From: Clostridiales bacterium Firm_14
Lineage (GTDB): Bacteria; Bacillota; Clostridia; Saccharofermentanales; Saccharofermentanaceae
Reading direction: 5' to 3'
DNA length: 64,000 bases
Assembly (NCBI GenBank): GCA_001604135.1
Contig: LVAT01000008.1
Location: forward strand, 124,001 to 188,000
The position numbers were made by a program, and so were the translations under genes. The notes beneath the pieces were generated by a model. That model was given only the letters and a program-made list of their open reading frames with translations. It was not told the origin of the DNA and made no database searches. Positions 7,685 through 16,644 of the stretch are shown piece by piece; position 1 is the first letter of the stretch, and each line of letters begins with the position of its first letter.

Positions 7685-10020
7685 GATATTCGTATAGGAA
7701 AGCAAATAAAAGATATTACAGGACTCCTTTTAAACCGTTGATGGCAATGGTTACAGCACTATGTCTTGTTTTGCAGACGGGGTGTTTTGAAAGGAAAAAA
7801 ACAGATGAAAGCAATTCCGGATTGAAGTCCGGAGATATCATATCTGAAGATACTCCCTGGTTTGATTCCATGGTAATTGAGCTGGACGGCGGATATAAAG
7901 ACAATGGTGACGTTGAATATCTTGAACTGGAATATGTCGGATGTACTGATAAAGCACTAGTTATTCATTATAGCGGCAACTATGTTAAGAACAATGGTGA
8001 TTCCAGATATCTGATCGATGATATAGTTTTTGTTGATCCCGATACAGGAGAAGAGATTACTAGAACTGACATTTCCGGATATAGGTTGAATGGCAGTGAA
8101 ATCAAAAATATCAGTATAGAAAGCGGACTGGTGGTCTGCGAGATGAAAGTCAAAGATGACCTTACAGGCAAAAGGAATGACAAATGTTTGTTGATAGATG
8201 ATTTCGGTGAAGTAAACCTCAGAGATATGTCTGAATTAGATTTTGATGAGAATAAAACAGGCGAGTACTATATAGACGGATTTACTTATTCTTTATCATA
8301 TGATTTTGCCGGTGCCGGATATTCTGTTCGTGTAAAAACACCTGAAGGAAATGATAATTCTTTTGAAATTTCCGGGAATGGTACGAAGATTTATGATGTT
8401 AAGGCTTTCCTGCGTCTTGATGACGGAAAAATCCTTATACCAACATATACAGATAAAGGTTCTATGTATTTTGTATATGACCCACAGAGCAATGATCTTG
8501 AAAATGCTACTAAAAAATATAAGTTGCTTGACAAGGACTTCAATAAGATAAAAGGACACTGTATCGACTGTAATGCCGGATATGCCGATGCTGACAGCAT
8601 ATATGTGATAGATACAAGGGATAAGCGCGCAAAAGAAGTGTTTAACAGGAATTTTTGCAATATAATCTGTCCTGACTTAAGAAGTCTTATGGTGATAAGG
8701 GCTGATTCTTCCGATATAAAGCTTTTTGATATTAAGGGTAGTAACGATCCAAGGCATATTATTGAGACTGCTTGTATTTATTCTTTCAAGAAGGATGTTA
8801 TTAATCCTAATGCCGGGAAAACAGTAATTGAATTAGCAACGGGATATGATACGGTTCCTGATGGTATAGCGCAAGCCATTATTGACTATAATGCCAGGAA
8901 TGATACTAAGTGTTATGTCATAACATCAGGACGATATGTATTAGATTATGAAGATGTGACGGAGTCCGGTAATGATATTGCGTTTCTCAAACAACGGGCG
9001 GAAATATCGAATCAGATGGCTATAGATATCTTAAATGGCAATGGTCCGGACATGTATATAAATAACAGTTCAATTCATCAAATCAATAACGGCAACTGTC
9101 TCGTTGATATAACAGAAATCGCAAATTCACTTCCGGATGATCAATATTTTACCAATGTTATAAAAACTGCGTCTGTTAATGACGCAAATTACCAGCTTCC
9201 ACTGTCTTTTTTATTGACAGGAGTGCAAGTGAGTTCCAACAAGAATATTCCAAAAGATGGTGTTACATTGAAGGAGTGGCCGCGTTTTGTTAGTGAATAC
9301 TGCAATGGGATTGATCCTCTTTATATGAATAGGGATTATTATTTTATGATCCTTTATGCCAATATGAGTGACAAATTTATTGGTGCTGATGTTTTCACAC
9401 CAGACAATAAGGATTTATATGAACTTGCTGAATACTGTAAATATAATGTTTCTAAGGATGGGACTTCAGCTGATGATTATTTCAGTTCTGAGCAGGAGAA
9501 CATGATCAACGCGGTTTACTCTGTTATGGGTGGTATATATGATTATTTTGATGCGCTGCCCTCAAATAGCAAATCATCTTTTGTCGGGTTGCCTTCAACT
9601 GATGGTAGAGGCGTCGCATATATTCCCTCAGATTGTGTTGCCATATCTGCTGATTCAAAACATATAGATGAATGCAAGGAATTTGTGAAACTCCTGTTTT
9701 CTGAGAAATATCAGGAAATGCTTGCAGACTGTGGTGGAAATGTAGTGAACAGAAAAGCGTTTGAGTCAGGCTGTAAAAAATATCAGGAATACTTCAATAA
9801 TGATAAAGCAAATCGCATGGAGCGTGCTTTGCGTGATAGTGATATTGAAGATTATAAGAAAATTGCCAATAGCGCATCGCATGTGTTTGAAATCGACAGT
9901 CAGATGCTATTCATTGTAAGTGAAGAACTGAAGGCTTACTTCAGCGATCAAAAACAATATGACGAAGTTATCAAAATAATAGCTGACAAAGCTAAGAAAA
10001 TGTCGAGCGAGAACACATAA
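7681..10020 (+). CDS. Large island lipoprotein with solute-binding-like C-terminal half
   Basis: A 779-residue predicted lipoprotein. ATG 7681 overlaps the peptidase stop as ATGA; the possible start at 7666 lies inside the peptidase gene. A basic N-terminus, hydrophobic stretch and lipobox LQTGC place the lipidated cysteine at residue 35. Residues about 60-370 are rich in short beta-like repeats with Asp/Gly turns, perhaps a beta-propeller. From about residue 385 the sequence resembles family 1 extracellular solute-binding proteins (opening VIELATGYDTV, a central NGNGPDMYI, and a late EFVKLLFSEKYQEMLA). No transporter permease for it is nearby. Its job may be to sense or bind the bacteriocin or lipid II, or to protect the producer; this is inference. 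No homologue is recognised with certainty. Confidence 0.7.
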   Translation: MRYSYRKANKRYYRTPFKPLMAMVTALCLVLQTGCFERKKTDESNSGLKSGDIISEDTPWFDSMVIELDGGYKDNGDVEYLELEYVGCTDKALVIHYSGNYVKNNGDSRYLIDDIVFVDPDTGEEITRTDISGYRLNGSEIKNISIESGLVVCEMKVKDDLTGKRNDKCLLIDDFGEVNLRDMSELDFDENKTGEYYIDGFTYSLSYDFAGAGYSVRVKTPEGNDNSFEISGNGTKIYDVKAFLRLDDGKILIPTYTDKGSMYFVYDPQSNDLENATKKYKLLDKDFNKIKGHCIDCNAGYADADSIYVIDTRDKRAKEVFNRNFCNIICPDLRSLMVIRADSSDIKLFDIKGSNDPRHIIETACIYSFKKDVINPNAGKTVIELATGYDTVPDGIAQAIIDYNARNDTKCYVITSGRYVLDYEDVTESGNDIAFLKQRAEISNQMAIDILNGNGPDMYINNSSIHQINNGNCLVDITEIANSLPDDQYFTNVIKTASVNDANYQLPLSFLLTGVQVSSNKNIPKDGVTLKEWPRFVSEYCNGIDPLYMNRDYYFMILYANMSDKFIGADVFTPDNKDLYELAEYCKYNVSKDGTSADDYFSSEQENMINAVYSVMGGIYDYFDALPSNSKSSFVGLPSTDGRGVAYIPSDCVAISADSKHIDECKEFVKLLFSEKYQEMLADCGGNVVNRKAFESGCKKYQEYFNNDKANRMERALRDSDIEDYKKIANSASHVFEIDSQMLFIVSEELKAYFSDQKQYDEVIKIIADKAKKMSSENT

Positions 10021-10038
10021 TGGGGTATGCTAACGGTA

Positions 10039-10072
10039 TATTCATCTGCTTGGAAAACAGAGCAGATGAATA
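10039..10072. terminator. Hairpin between the island lipoprotein and prfC
   Basis: A perfect 12-bp stem (TATTCATCTGCT with AGCAGATGAATA) and 10-base loop between two convergent genes. Neither strand has a clear T tract behind it, so it may work weakly as a two-way terminator or protect mRNA ends. Confidence 0.5.
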
Positions 10073-10090
10073 AGAATTTACCGAGCATTA

Positions 10091-10213
10091 TTATTTTGAA
10101 TTTATGTTTTCGAAACTTAGCTTGAACTTCTCGTTGTGATCGATTGCCCAGTCGACTGCCCATTCTGACTCGAAGAGGACAACAGGCTCGTCGTCTCTGT
10201 CCAAAACGAGGAG
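10091..10213. repeat. Right-hand copy of the prfC 3'-end direct repeat
   Basis: The last 41 codons of the intact prfC, matched at 110 of 123 positions by 3757-3879 in the same orientation. It marks the right boundary of the island, which abuts the prfC stop codon. Confidence 0.88.
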
Positions 10214-11695
10214 TGAAGTTGAAGTGAGAGTCATTTCCTTGGGATCGAATCCTTCGACATCGGATTTAGCCCAGCGTGCAAGACGGTAGGGAAGTGCTGT
10301 TCTTACGATATCAACGTTATATTCAGACTTAAGTCTGTATTCCAAGACGTCGAACTGGAGGATACCGACAACGCCCATGACGTATGTCTCGGTACCGATG
10401 TTCGGCTGCTTGTAGAGCTGGACTGCGCCTTCCTGTGAGAGCTGTTCAATACCCTTTAAGAACTGCTTGCGCTTCATTGAATCCTTAGGTTCAACACGCG
10501 CGAAGTTCTCCGGTGCGAATACCGGGATAGGGTCGAATTCAAACTTTCTGTTGGTTGAAATGATCGTATCGCCGATCCTGAAGTTGCCGGGATCGAAGAT
10601 ACCGATAATGTCGCCTGCGTAAGCCTCTTCAGTGATGGCTCTGTCCTGTGCCATGAACTGCTGGGGCTGGGCAAGTGTGATCTTCTTGCCTGTGCGCATG
10701 AGGTTAACTGTCATGTTCTTCTCATACTGGCCGGAGCAGATGCGGATGAAAGCCATACGGTCTCTGTGTGAAGGATCCATATTAGCCTGGATCTTGAATA
10801 CGAAGCCGGAGAACATTGTATCTTCAGGCTCGACGGTGCCGTCAGTCGTGTGGTGCGGAGCAGGTCCGGGGCTCATCTTGAGGAAGTGCTGCAGGAAGGG
10901 CTCAACACCGAAGTTCGTGATAGCTGAACCGAAGAATACAGGTGTGAGTTCACCCTTTAAGACCTTGTCCATGTCGAGCTCGTCGCCTGCCATGTCAAGG
11001 AGTTCAATGTCGTTTCGAAGTGTCTCGAGGTGGCCTGTCATGAGCATCTCGTCGAGCTTCGGATCGTCGATGCCGGAGACGCTCTGTGTAACCATGGATG
11101 CACCATGGTCGTTGTTCTCGCGGTCGAAGAGAAGAACGTTTCTTGATTCTCTCTCATAAACGCCTTCGAAGTCGCCGTCTGTGCCGATAGGCCAGTTGAT
11201 CGGGACTGATCTGATGCCCAATACCTTCTCGAGCTCGTCCATGAGATCGAAAGGATTCTTGGCGGCACGGTCCATCTTGTTGATGAACGTGAAGATCGGG
11301 ATGCCTCTTCTTCGGCATACCTGGAAAAGCTTGATCGTCTGAGTCTCGACACCCTTCGCGCCGTCAAGGACCATTACTGCAGAGTCAGCTGCACAGAGCG
11401 TTCTGTAAGTGTCCTCTGAGAAGTCCTGGTGTCCCGGAGTATCAAGGATATTGATGTGGCAGCCGTCATATTCGAACTGCATTACTGATGAGGTTACTGA
11501 GATACCACGCTTTTTCTCGATCTCCATCCAGTCTGAAGTAGCGTGGCGTGCAGCCTTACGCGCTTTGACAGATCCTGCCTGATGGATGGCGCCTCCGTAA
11601 AGAAGGAGCTTCTCTGTAATCGTGGTCTTACCTGCGTCCGGGTGCGAGATTATCGCGAAGGTCCGGCGTCTTTTAATTTCGTCAACTGAATTCAT
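10091..11695 (-). CDS. prfC: Peptide chain release factor 3
   Basis: A 534-residue translational GTPase that releases RF1/RF2 from the ribosome after termination. GTP-binding motifs are in order: SHPDAGKTT, DTPGHQDFSEDTYRT and FINKMDR. The start at 11695 (MNSVDEIKRRRTFA) has a GAGGT site just before it; an upstream ATG in the frame at 11734 would add 13 unlikely residues. Its 3' end is the right-hand repeat of the bacteriocin island, so the final 41 codons may have come with the island. It is divergent from malQ, with 74 bases between the two starts. Confidence 0.95.
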   Translation of the reverse strand: MNSVDEIKRRRTFAIISHPDAGKTTITEKLLLYGGAIHQAGSVKARKAARHATSDWMEIEKKRGISVTSSVMQFEYDGCHINILDTPGHQDFSEDTYRTLCAADSAVMVLDGAKGVETQTIKLFQVCRRRGIPIFTFINKMDRAAKNPFDLMDELEKVLGIRSVPINWPIGTDGDFEGVYERESRNVLLFDRENNDHGASMVTQSVSGIDDPKLDEMLMTGHLETLRNDIELLDMAGDELDMDKVLKGELTPVFFGSAITNFGVEPFLQHFLKMSPGPAPHHTTDGTVEPEDTMFSGFVFKIQANMDPSHRDRMAFIRICSGQYEKNMTVNLMRTGKKITLAQPQQFMAQDRAITEEAYAGDIIGIFDPGNFRIGDTIISTNRKFEFDPIPVFAPENFARVEPKDSMKRKQFLKGIEQLSQEGAVQLYKQPNIGTETYVMGVVGILQFDVLEYRLKSEYNVDIVRTALPYRLARWAKSDVEGFDPKEMTLTSTSLLVLDRDDEPVVLFESEWAVDWAIDHNEKFKLSFENINSK

Positions 11696-11769
11696 TTTGA
11701 CCTCAAGAAATGTATAATAGCCTAATAGAGACAAGTAATTATATATAAGAAAGAAGGGAATTACAAATA

Positions 11770-13398
11770 ATGAGACGTGGCGGTGGCGTTCTAATGCATA
11801 TCAGCTCACTTCCCGGTCCTTTTGGTACGGGCGTGATCGGACAGGAGGCAATAGACTTCGCGAAGCAGCTGGCTTCCCAGGGAATGAAGTACTGGCAGGT
11901 TCTGCCGTTTTCCTACCCCGGCATGGGCAATTCTCCTTATCAGAGTTTCTCGGCTTTTGCCGGCAACTGGCTCTTTATCGACCCCAGAAGGCTCGAAAAG
12001 CGCGGCCTTCTGACACCTGCCGAGGTTCAGCAGGCAGAATATACGCAGAATAAGTGGAGAATAGACTACGATTTCTTAAGGACCAACAGGGATGAGCTCT
12101 TGAGGAAGGCTTTCGAGCGTGCCGACAAGGATCTGCTCGCCAAGGCTGACAAGTTCATCAAGGACAACAAGTGGGTCCAGGATGTCGCAGCTTACCAGAC
12201 CGTCAAGGATGCCGACTTCGGCAAGCCCTGGTGGGAATGGTCTGACGTAAACTTAAGAAACTATGAGAAGTCCGCAGTTGCAGGGCTTAAGAATAATCCC
12301 AATTACAGATATCACGGCTTTGTGCAGTACCTGTTCTTCGACGAGTGGGCACAGGTCAAGAAAGAGATCAACGATCTCGGCATCTCAATAATCGGCGACA
12401 TTCCGTTCTATGTATCGGGAGACTCCGCTGACGTTTGGGCGAGCAGGGATCTCTTCAAGATGGCAACGGCATCAGGCGTCAACAAGGTCTTAAAGGACTA
12501 CGAGAAGGCACTTGATAAGTATAAGAAAGCGGTAGAGAAGGGCGAGACCACCACTAAGGACGGCGAGCCTTTGAAGGAACCCAGAAAGCCGAAGCCGGAG
12601 GCACTTGTTTTCGAGAGCGTCGCAGGCGTTCCTCCGGATTATTTCTGTGCTGACGGACAGCTCTGGGGCAACCCCATCTACGACTGGAAGAAGATGAAAG
12701 CTGACCACTATGCATGGTGGATGGAGAGGCTCGAAGATAACTTCAAGCTCTTCGATTACTTAAGGATCGACCATTTCCGCGCATTCTCGTCCTATTGCGA
12801 GATCGAAGCTAATGCCGAGACTGCAAGAGACGGCAAGTGGATCCCCGGTCCGGGCCTTGATTTCTTCGAAGAATACGACAGGAAGTTCCATGACAGATCA
12901 CGCCTTATCGCAGAGGATCTTGGCGAAGCAACGCCTGACCTCATTGAGTTCATGGGCAAGGTCGGAATCCCCGGAATGAGAGTCATGGAATTCGCATTCT
13001 ATCCCGGCGACAACAGTTCATTCCTGCCTCACAATTTCGACAACAACTGTGTCGCTTACACCGGAACTCACGATAACAACACGCTTTTGGGCTGGCTTTG
13101 GGACAGCCCGGAGGAAGTGCGCAAGTGCTGCCTCGAATACTGCGGTTTCACGGGCGATAACTGGGGCGACGGCGGTACGCACAGCGGTTCATGCAGAGCG
13201 ATAATAAAGACTCTCTGGATGAGCCATGCTGATGTAACGATAATCCCTGTCCAGGACATGTTAGGCTACGGCGGAGATACGAGAATGAATGTCCCCGGAA
13301 CGCCTACGGGTAACTGGATGGTAAGGTTTACGAAGGAAGACTTTGAATCCATTGATAACGAATGGTACAGGAATCTTAACAGGATCTATTTCAGATAA
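11770..13398 (+). CDS. malQ: 4-alpha-glucanotransferase (amylomaltase, GH77)
   Basis: Cytoplasmic enzyme that transfers alpha-1,4-glucan segments during maltodextrin and glycogen breakdown. 542 residues from ATG 11770 behind an AGAAGGG site. Visible family blocks are SSLPGPFGTG, DIPFYVSGDSADVW, GVPPDYFCADGQLWGNP, the nucleophile D334 in RIDHFR, the acid/base E382 in IAEDLGE, and TGTHDNNTL. Between the LFKM stretch and VAGVPPDYF there is a Lys/Glu/Pro-rich insertion of roughly 40 residues (about 235-280) that typical bacterial MalQ lacks. glpK follows after 10 bases. No other maltodextrin genes are nearby. Confidence 0.95.
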   Translation: MRRGGGVLMHISSLPGPFGTGVIGQEAIDFAKQLASQGMKYWQVLPFSYPGMGNSPYQSFSAFAGNWLFIDPRRLEKRGLLTPAEVQQAEYTQNKWRIDYDFLRTNRDELLRKAFERADKDLLAKADKFIKDNKWVQDVAAYQTVKDADFGKPWWEWSDVNLRNYEKSAVAGLKNNPNYRYHGFVQYLFFDEWAQVKKEINDLGISIIGDIPFYVSGDSADVWASRDLFKMATASGVNKVLKDYEKALDKYKKAVEKGETTTKDGEPLKEPRKPKPEALVFESVAGVPPDYFCADGQLWGNPIYDWKKMKADHYAWWMERLEDNFKLFDYLRIDHFRAFSSYCEIEANAETARDGKWIPGPGLDFFEEYDRKFHDRSRLIAEDLGEATPDLIEFMGKVGIPGMRVMEFAFYPGDNSSFLPHNFDNNCVAYTGTHDNNTLLGWLWDSPEEVRKCCLEYCGFTGDNWGDGGTHSGSCRAIIKTLWMSHADVTIIPVQDMLGYGGDTRMNVPGTPTGNWMVRFTKEDFESIDNEWYRNLNRIYFR

Positions 13399-13408
13399 GG
13401 AGATTCGT

Positions 13409-14947
13409 ATGAAGTATATTCTTTGCATCGATCAGGGAACCACTTCCACTAAGGCATTCCTCCTTGATGAGGAGGGAAATCTGTCACAGGGTGCGCACGT
13501 GCCCTTCAGGCAGTACTATCCGCAGCCCGGATGGGTAAGCCACGATGCTGAGGAGATATATGTTTCAGTCCTTAAAGCGATCGCCATGATCCTCAAAGAG
13601 CACCCTGAGGCCAAGGGCAATATCGCGTGCATGGGAATAACCAACCAGCGCGAGACGACAGTTGCTTTCTCACATACCGGAAAGCCTTTGGACCAGGCCA
13701 TCGTATGGCAGTGCAGAAGGACTTCGGATATCTGCAGACGTCCTGCGATAAGGGATCAGGGCAGAAGGATCACGGAGATCACGGGCCTTAAGATCGACCC
13801 TTATTTCTCTGCTACGAAGATGCTCTGGTTAATGGAGAGCATCAGGAGCTTAAGGGAGCGCTGCGCCACGGGCGAAGCACACCTTTCCACAATAGACGGC
13901 TTCCTCGTTTACAGGCTAACTGATGGTGCTTCCTATGCATCAGATTACTCTAACTGCTCGAGGACGATGCTTTTCGATATCGCGAAAAAGGAATACGATC
14001 AGGAATTCCTAGAGCTCTTCGGCATCCCTCAAAGAGCGCTTGCAAAGCCCATGGAATCCTGTGCTGATTACGGCGAGATCGAACTTAAGGCTGACTATCT
14101 TAAGGACAATGGTTTTGACAGCGATGAGATCGATGATCTGCTCTCGATAAACGGCGTCCACATCACGGGTGTCTTAGGAGACCAGCCCGCGGCACTTCTC
14201 GGCCAGAACGCAATAAACAAGGGCGATTCCAAGACCACATACGGTACGGGTAGTTTTACTTTGATGAACCTCGGCACTGAGCCCGTATTCTCCAAGAACG
14301 GACTTCTTACATCCTGTGCATGGTCGATCAAGGGAGTTACGAATTATGCGCTCGAAGGAAGCATCTTCCAGGCAGGTTCCGTTATCAGCTGGCTTAAGGA
14401 CGAGCTTCAGTTTATTAATAACCCGGCTGAGTGCGACGATATCTGCAATTCCATTGAAGATGCCGGCGGAGTTTATCTCGTTCCCGCATTTACGGGCTTG
14501 GGCGCACCTTATTGGAAGCCTGATGCAAGAGGCATCTTAACGGGTCTTACCAGAGGTACCGGAAGAGCGCAGATCGTAAGGGCCGGTGTTGAATCGATCG
14601 CATATCAGGTTACGGAACTCGTTAACCTCATGACCGATGATACAGGCATAAAGGCAGGCACGATGAAGGTCGATGGCGGCGTCTGCGCAAGCTCGTTCCT
14701 CATGCAGCTTCAGTCTGACCTCCTGGGAGTTAAGATCACGAGAGCCTTAAGCGATGAGATGACCGCGATGGGCGCAGGACTTGCAGCAGGCATCGAAGAG
14801 GGTATCTTTGATTCGATCGAAGCTACGAGCAAGTTCTATCAGGCAGGAGCATCTTACGATCCGAAGATGTCCGCATTTGAAGTATCCGAGAAGATGGAGG
14901 GTTACCGTTCTGCCGTAAGAGCAACGCTTCTTTCCGGCAACGACTGA
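13409..14947 (+). CDS. glpK: Glycerol kinase
   Basis: Phosphorylates glycerol to glycerol 3-phosphate for lipid synthesis or catabolism. 512 residues. The start is ATG 13409, with AAGGAG just upstream and the family opening MKYILCIDQGTTSTKAF; a start at 13343 would lie inside malQ. Conserved FGGY-kinase blocks include GITNQRETT, WQCRRTS, GDQPAALLGQ, YGTGSFTLMN, TGLGAPYWKPDARG, DGGVCASSF and AMGAGLAAG. It probably shares the malQ transcript. No glpF or glpD lies alongside. Confidence 0.96.
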   Translation: MKYILCIDQGTTSTKAFLLDEEGNLSQGAHVPFRQYYPQPGWVSHDAEEIYVSVLKAIAMILKEHPEAKGNIACMGITNQRETTVAFSHTGKPLDQAIVWQCRRTSDICRRPAIRDQGRRITEITGLKIDPYFSATKMLWLMESIRSLRERCATGEAHLSTIDGFLVYRLTDGASYASDYSNCSRTMLFDIAKKEYDQEFLELFGIPQRALAKPMESCADYGEIELKADYLKDNGFDSDEIDDLLSINGVHITGVLGDQPAALLGQNAINKGDSKTTYGTGSFTLMNLGTEPVFSKNGLLTSCAWSIKGVTNYALEGSIFQAGSVISWLKDELQFINNPAECDDICNSIEDAGGVYLVPAFTGLGAPYWKPDARGILTGLTRGTGRAQIVRAGVESIAYQVTELVNLMTDDTGIKAGTMKVDGGVCASSFLMQLQSDLLGVKITRALSDEMTAMGAGLAAGIEEGIFDSIEATSKFYQAGASYDPKMSAFEVSEKMEGYRSAVRATLLSGND

Positions 14948-14951
14948 TCTA

Positions 14952-15881
14952 ATGATTCAGGTTTATATTGTTTTCTTCAAGATATTCGTTTTTCTCGCAC
15001 TGGGCTTTGTCTTAAACAAGACGAAAGTCATTGACGGTTCGGCCGAGAAGGCATTATCGAAGATCCTGCTTACGGCCGTACTGCCGTTCATGATCTTAAA
15101 TTCGAGCCAGCATACGTATTCCGTTGATGCGGTAAACGGCATGATCACATGCGCTGCTTTCGGAATCGCATACTATGCTCTGACATTGATCGTCATGAGG
15201 CTCTCTTTAAAGAAAGCGAAAATGACGGAAGACGAGCGCAGGATAATGGTTACCTGCACGGCCTTTGCAAACACGGGATTCGTAGGTTTCCCTCTGATGG
15301 AAGCCTTGTTCGGAAACTACGGACTCCTTCTGGCGGCAGTATATAACCTTTGCTACAACATTTTCTTCTATACTTACGCAGTCTATCTCTTCTCCAGGAA
15401 GCCGAAGTTCAAGCTCCTGGAGATCTTTAAGAATCCGGTGTCGGTTGCATCGATCTTTGCGATAGTCCTGTTCATTATCCCGTGGAGGATGCCGGCATTC
15501 TTAAGTGAGACCTTTAAGCTCATAGGCGACATGACCGTGCCGATGTCCATGATGGTAATGGGGTCAATGCTTGCGAGCGTTAAGATAAAGAAACTCGTCA
15601 CGGATAAGAAGGCTTATATCGTATCGGCTTTAAGGCTTCTGATCCTGCCGGCTATAGTAATGGGAATGATCCTTATATTGTCTCCTTTTGTGCCGATGGC
15701 ATCTGAAACAAAGTGCGTAGTCGTAATGATGTGCGCTTTGCCCTGTGGCTCAATGAATGTAATATATTCGGAGAATCACGACGTGGCACCGCATTTCTGC
15801 GCGCGCACGGTATCTTTGTCTATGATATTCATGCTTGTGACCCTCATGTTCTGGGCATGGGCAGTTCAGGCAGTATTCTGA
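14952..15881 (+). CDS. AEC-family (auxin efflux carrier-like) transporter
   Basis: A 309-residue membrane carrier with about ten hydrophobic segments in two halves separated by a basic loop (SRKPKFKLLEIFKNP), the typical AEC layout (bacterial malate and amino-acid carriers). The N-terminal block FFKIFVFLALGFVLNKTKVID, with following ILPFMILNSS-type sequence, and a late glycine/proline-rich NVIYSENHD segment fit the family. It starts four bases after the glpK stop without a clear ribosome site, so coupling is likely. The substrate cannot be told from the sequence. Confidence 0.8.
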   Translation: MIQVYIVFFKIFVFLALGFVLNKTKVIDGSAEKALSKILLTAVLPFMILNSSQHTYSVDAVNGMITCAAFGIAYYALTLIVMRLSLKKAKMTEDERRIMVTCTAFANTGFVGFPLMEALFGNYGLLLAAVYNLCYNIFFYTYAVYLFSRKPKFKLLEIFKNPVSVASIFAIVLFIIPWRMPAFLSETFKLIGDMTVPMSMMVMGSMLASVKIKKLVTDKKAYIVSALRLLILPAIVMGMILILSPFVPMASETKCVVVMMCALPCGSMNVIYSENHDVAPHFCARTVSLSMIFMLVTLMFWAWAVQAVF

Positions 15882-15898
15882 TATAAGAGGTATGGGAA

Positions 15899-16642
15899 AT
15901 GAGTGAGAATTCAGGAAAGATCGAGAGGATCGAGAACGAGAGATTAGTAGAGCTCTTAGGCTCCATCAGACAGGACAGTTCCGAAGAGAACATGATCGCC
16001 GTACTCAAGGAAGCGGCGGGCGCTAAATTCCTGGTTCCTGTCGATGGCACGGAAGGCAGCTACAGCTTCCATGCAGTAAGCGATTCCAAGGGCCTTAAGT
16101 ATATGGTCGTATATTGCGATTCCGACAGTTTCGAGGTCGCATTCGAGGATAGGAAAGAACCGCAGAACGGCGTAGTTGCAGGCTTTGCGGATCTTATCGA
16201 TGTCGTTATGGCTCCGAAGATGGGCCTTTCAGGATTTGTCATCAACCCGGGTTCGGAGGAGGTCCTTTTCGGCAAGGACATGCTTAAGATGATCGCTGCC
16301 CAAATGGGCATCGGAGGCGACGGTACCGCAAAGGTCGGTGAGCCTGACAAGTATCCGCCGGAACTGAAGAAAGCACTTACCGGCTATCTCCAGATCGAAC
16401 CCACGGTATCCGACATCTGGGTAAGACTTATGAGGGAAAACGGCACGGACCGCCTCATCTGGCTCATTATCGCCAATGCTGAAGGCGAGGGCGAACCTCT
16501 GAAATATACTCTCGAGAACTTAAGAAAATACTGCCTGCCTTATCTCGATAACATGGACGCAATGGTCGTATCCGATAAGGAAGACTTCGCAAAGCAGGTA
16601 ATAGAAGGCGTGAAGCCCTTCGTTACAAGAAATGACGGCTGA
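15899..16642 (+). CDS. SseB-domain protein
   Basis: A 247-residue soluble protein. Residues about 15-130 match the SseB N-terminal domain pattern (LKEAAGAKFLVPVDG, KYMVVYCDSDSFE, GFVINPGSEEVLF). The C-terminal half (PTVSDIWVRLMREN, RLIWLIIANAEGEGE) resembles the SseB C-terminal or enhanced-serine-sensitivity extension. The biochemical role is unknown. It lies 17 bases after the AEC gene and three bases before the next gene. Confidence 0.65.
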   Translation: MSENSGKIERIENERLVELLGSIRQDSSEENMIAVLKEAAGAKFLVPVDGTEGSYSFHAVSDSKGLKYMVVYCDSDSFEVAFEDRKEPQNGVVAGFADLIDVVMAPKMGLSGFVINPGSEEVLFGKDMLKMIAAQMGIGGDGTAKVGEPDKYPPELKKALTGYLQIEPTVSDIWVRLMRENGTDRLIWLIIANAEGEGEPLKYTLENLRKYCLPYLDNMDAMVVSDKEDFAKQVIEGVKPFVTRNDG

Positions 16643-16644
16643 AG

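Larger units (their letters stand above)
3880..10090. mobile_element. Bacteriocin genomic island bounded by prfC 3'-end direct repeats
   Basis: The segment lies exactly between the two copies of the prfC 3' end. Its base and codon use are visibly more A+T-rich than the flanks (many ATA, AAT and TTA codons), and it carries only a lactococcin-972-like cassette and two accessory genes. An integrating element that targets the 3' end of a gene and brings its own copy of that end would leave this arrangement. No integrase, relaxase, transposase or replication gene is present. The island is therefore either a remnant, a passenger mobilised by another element, or the product of homologous recombination with a foreign prfC locus. 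Confidence 0.6.

Noticed and set aside
10632-11159. 175-codon plus-strand frame inside prfC
   Set aside because: Antisense to prfC and without coding features.
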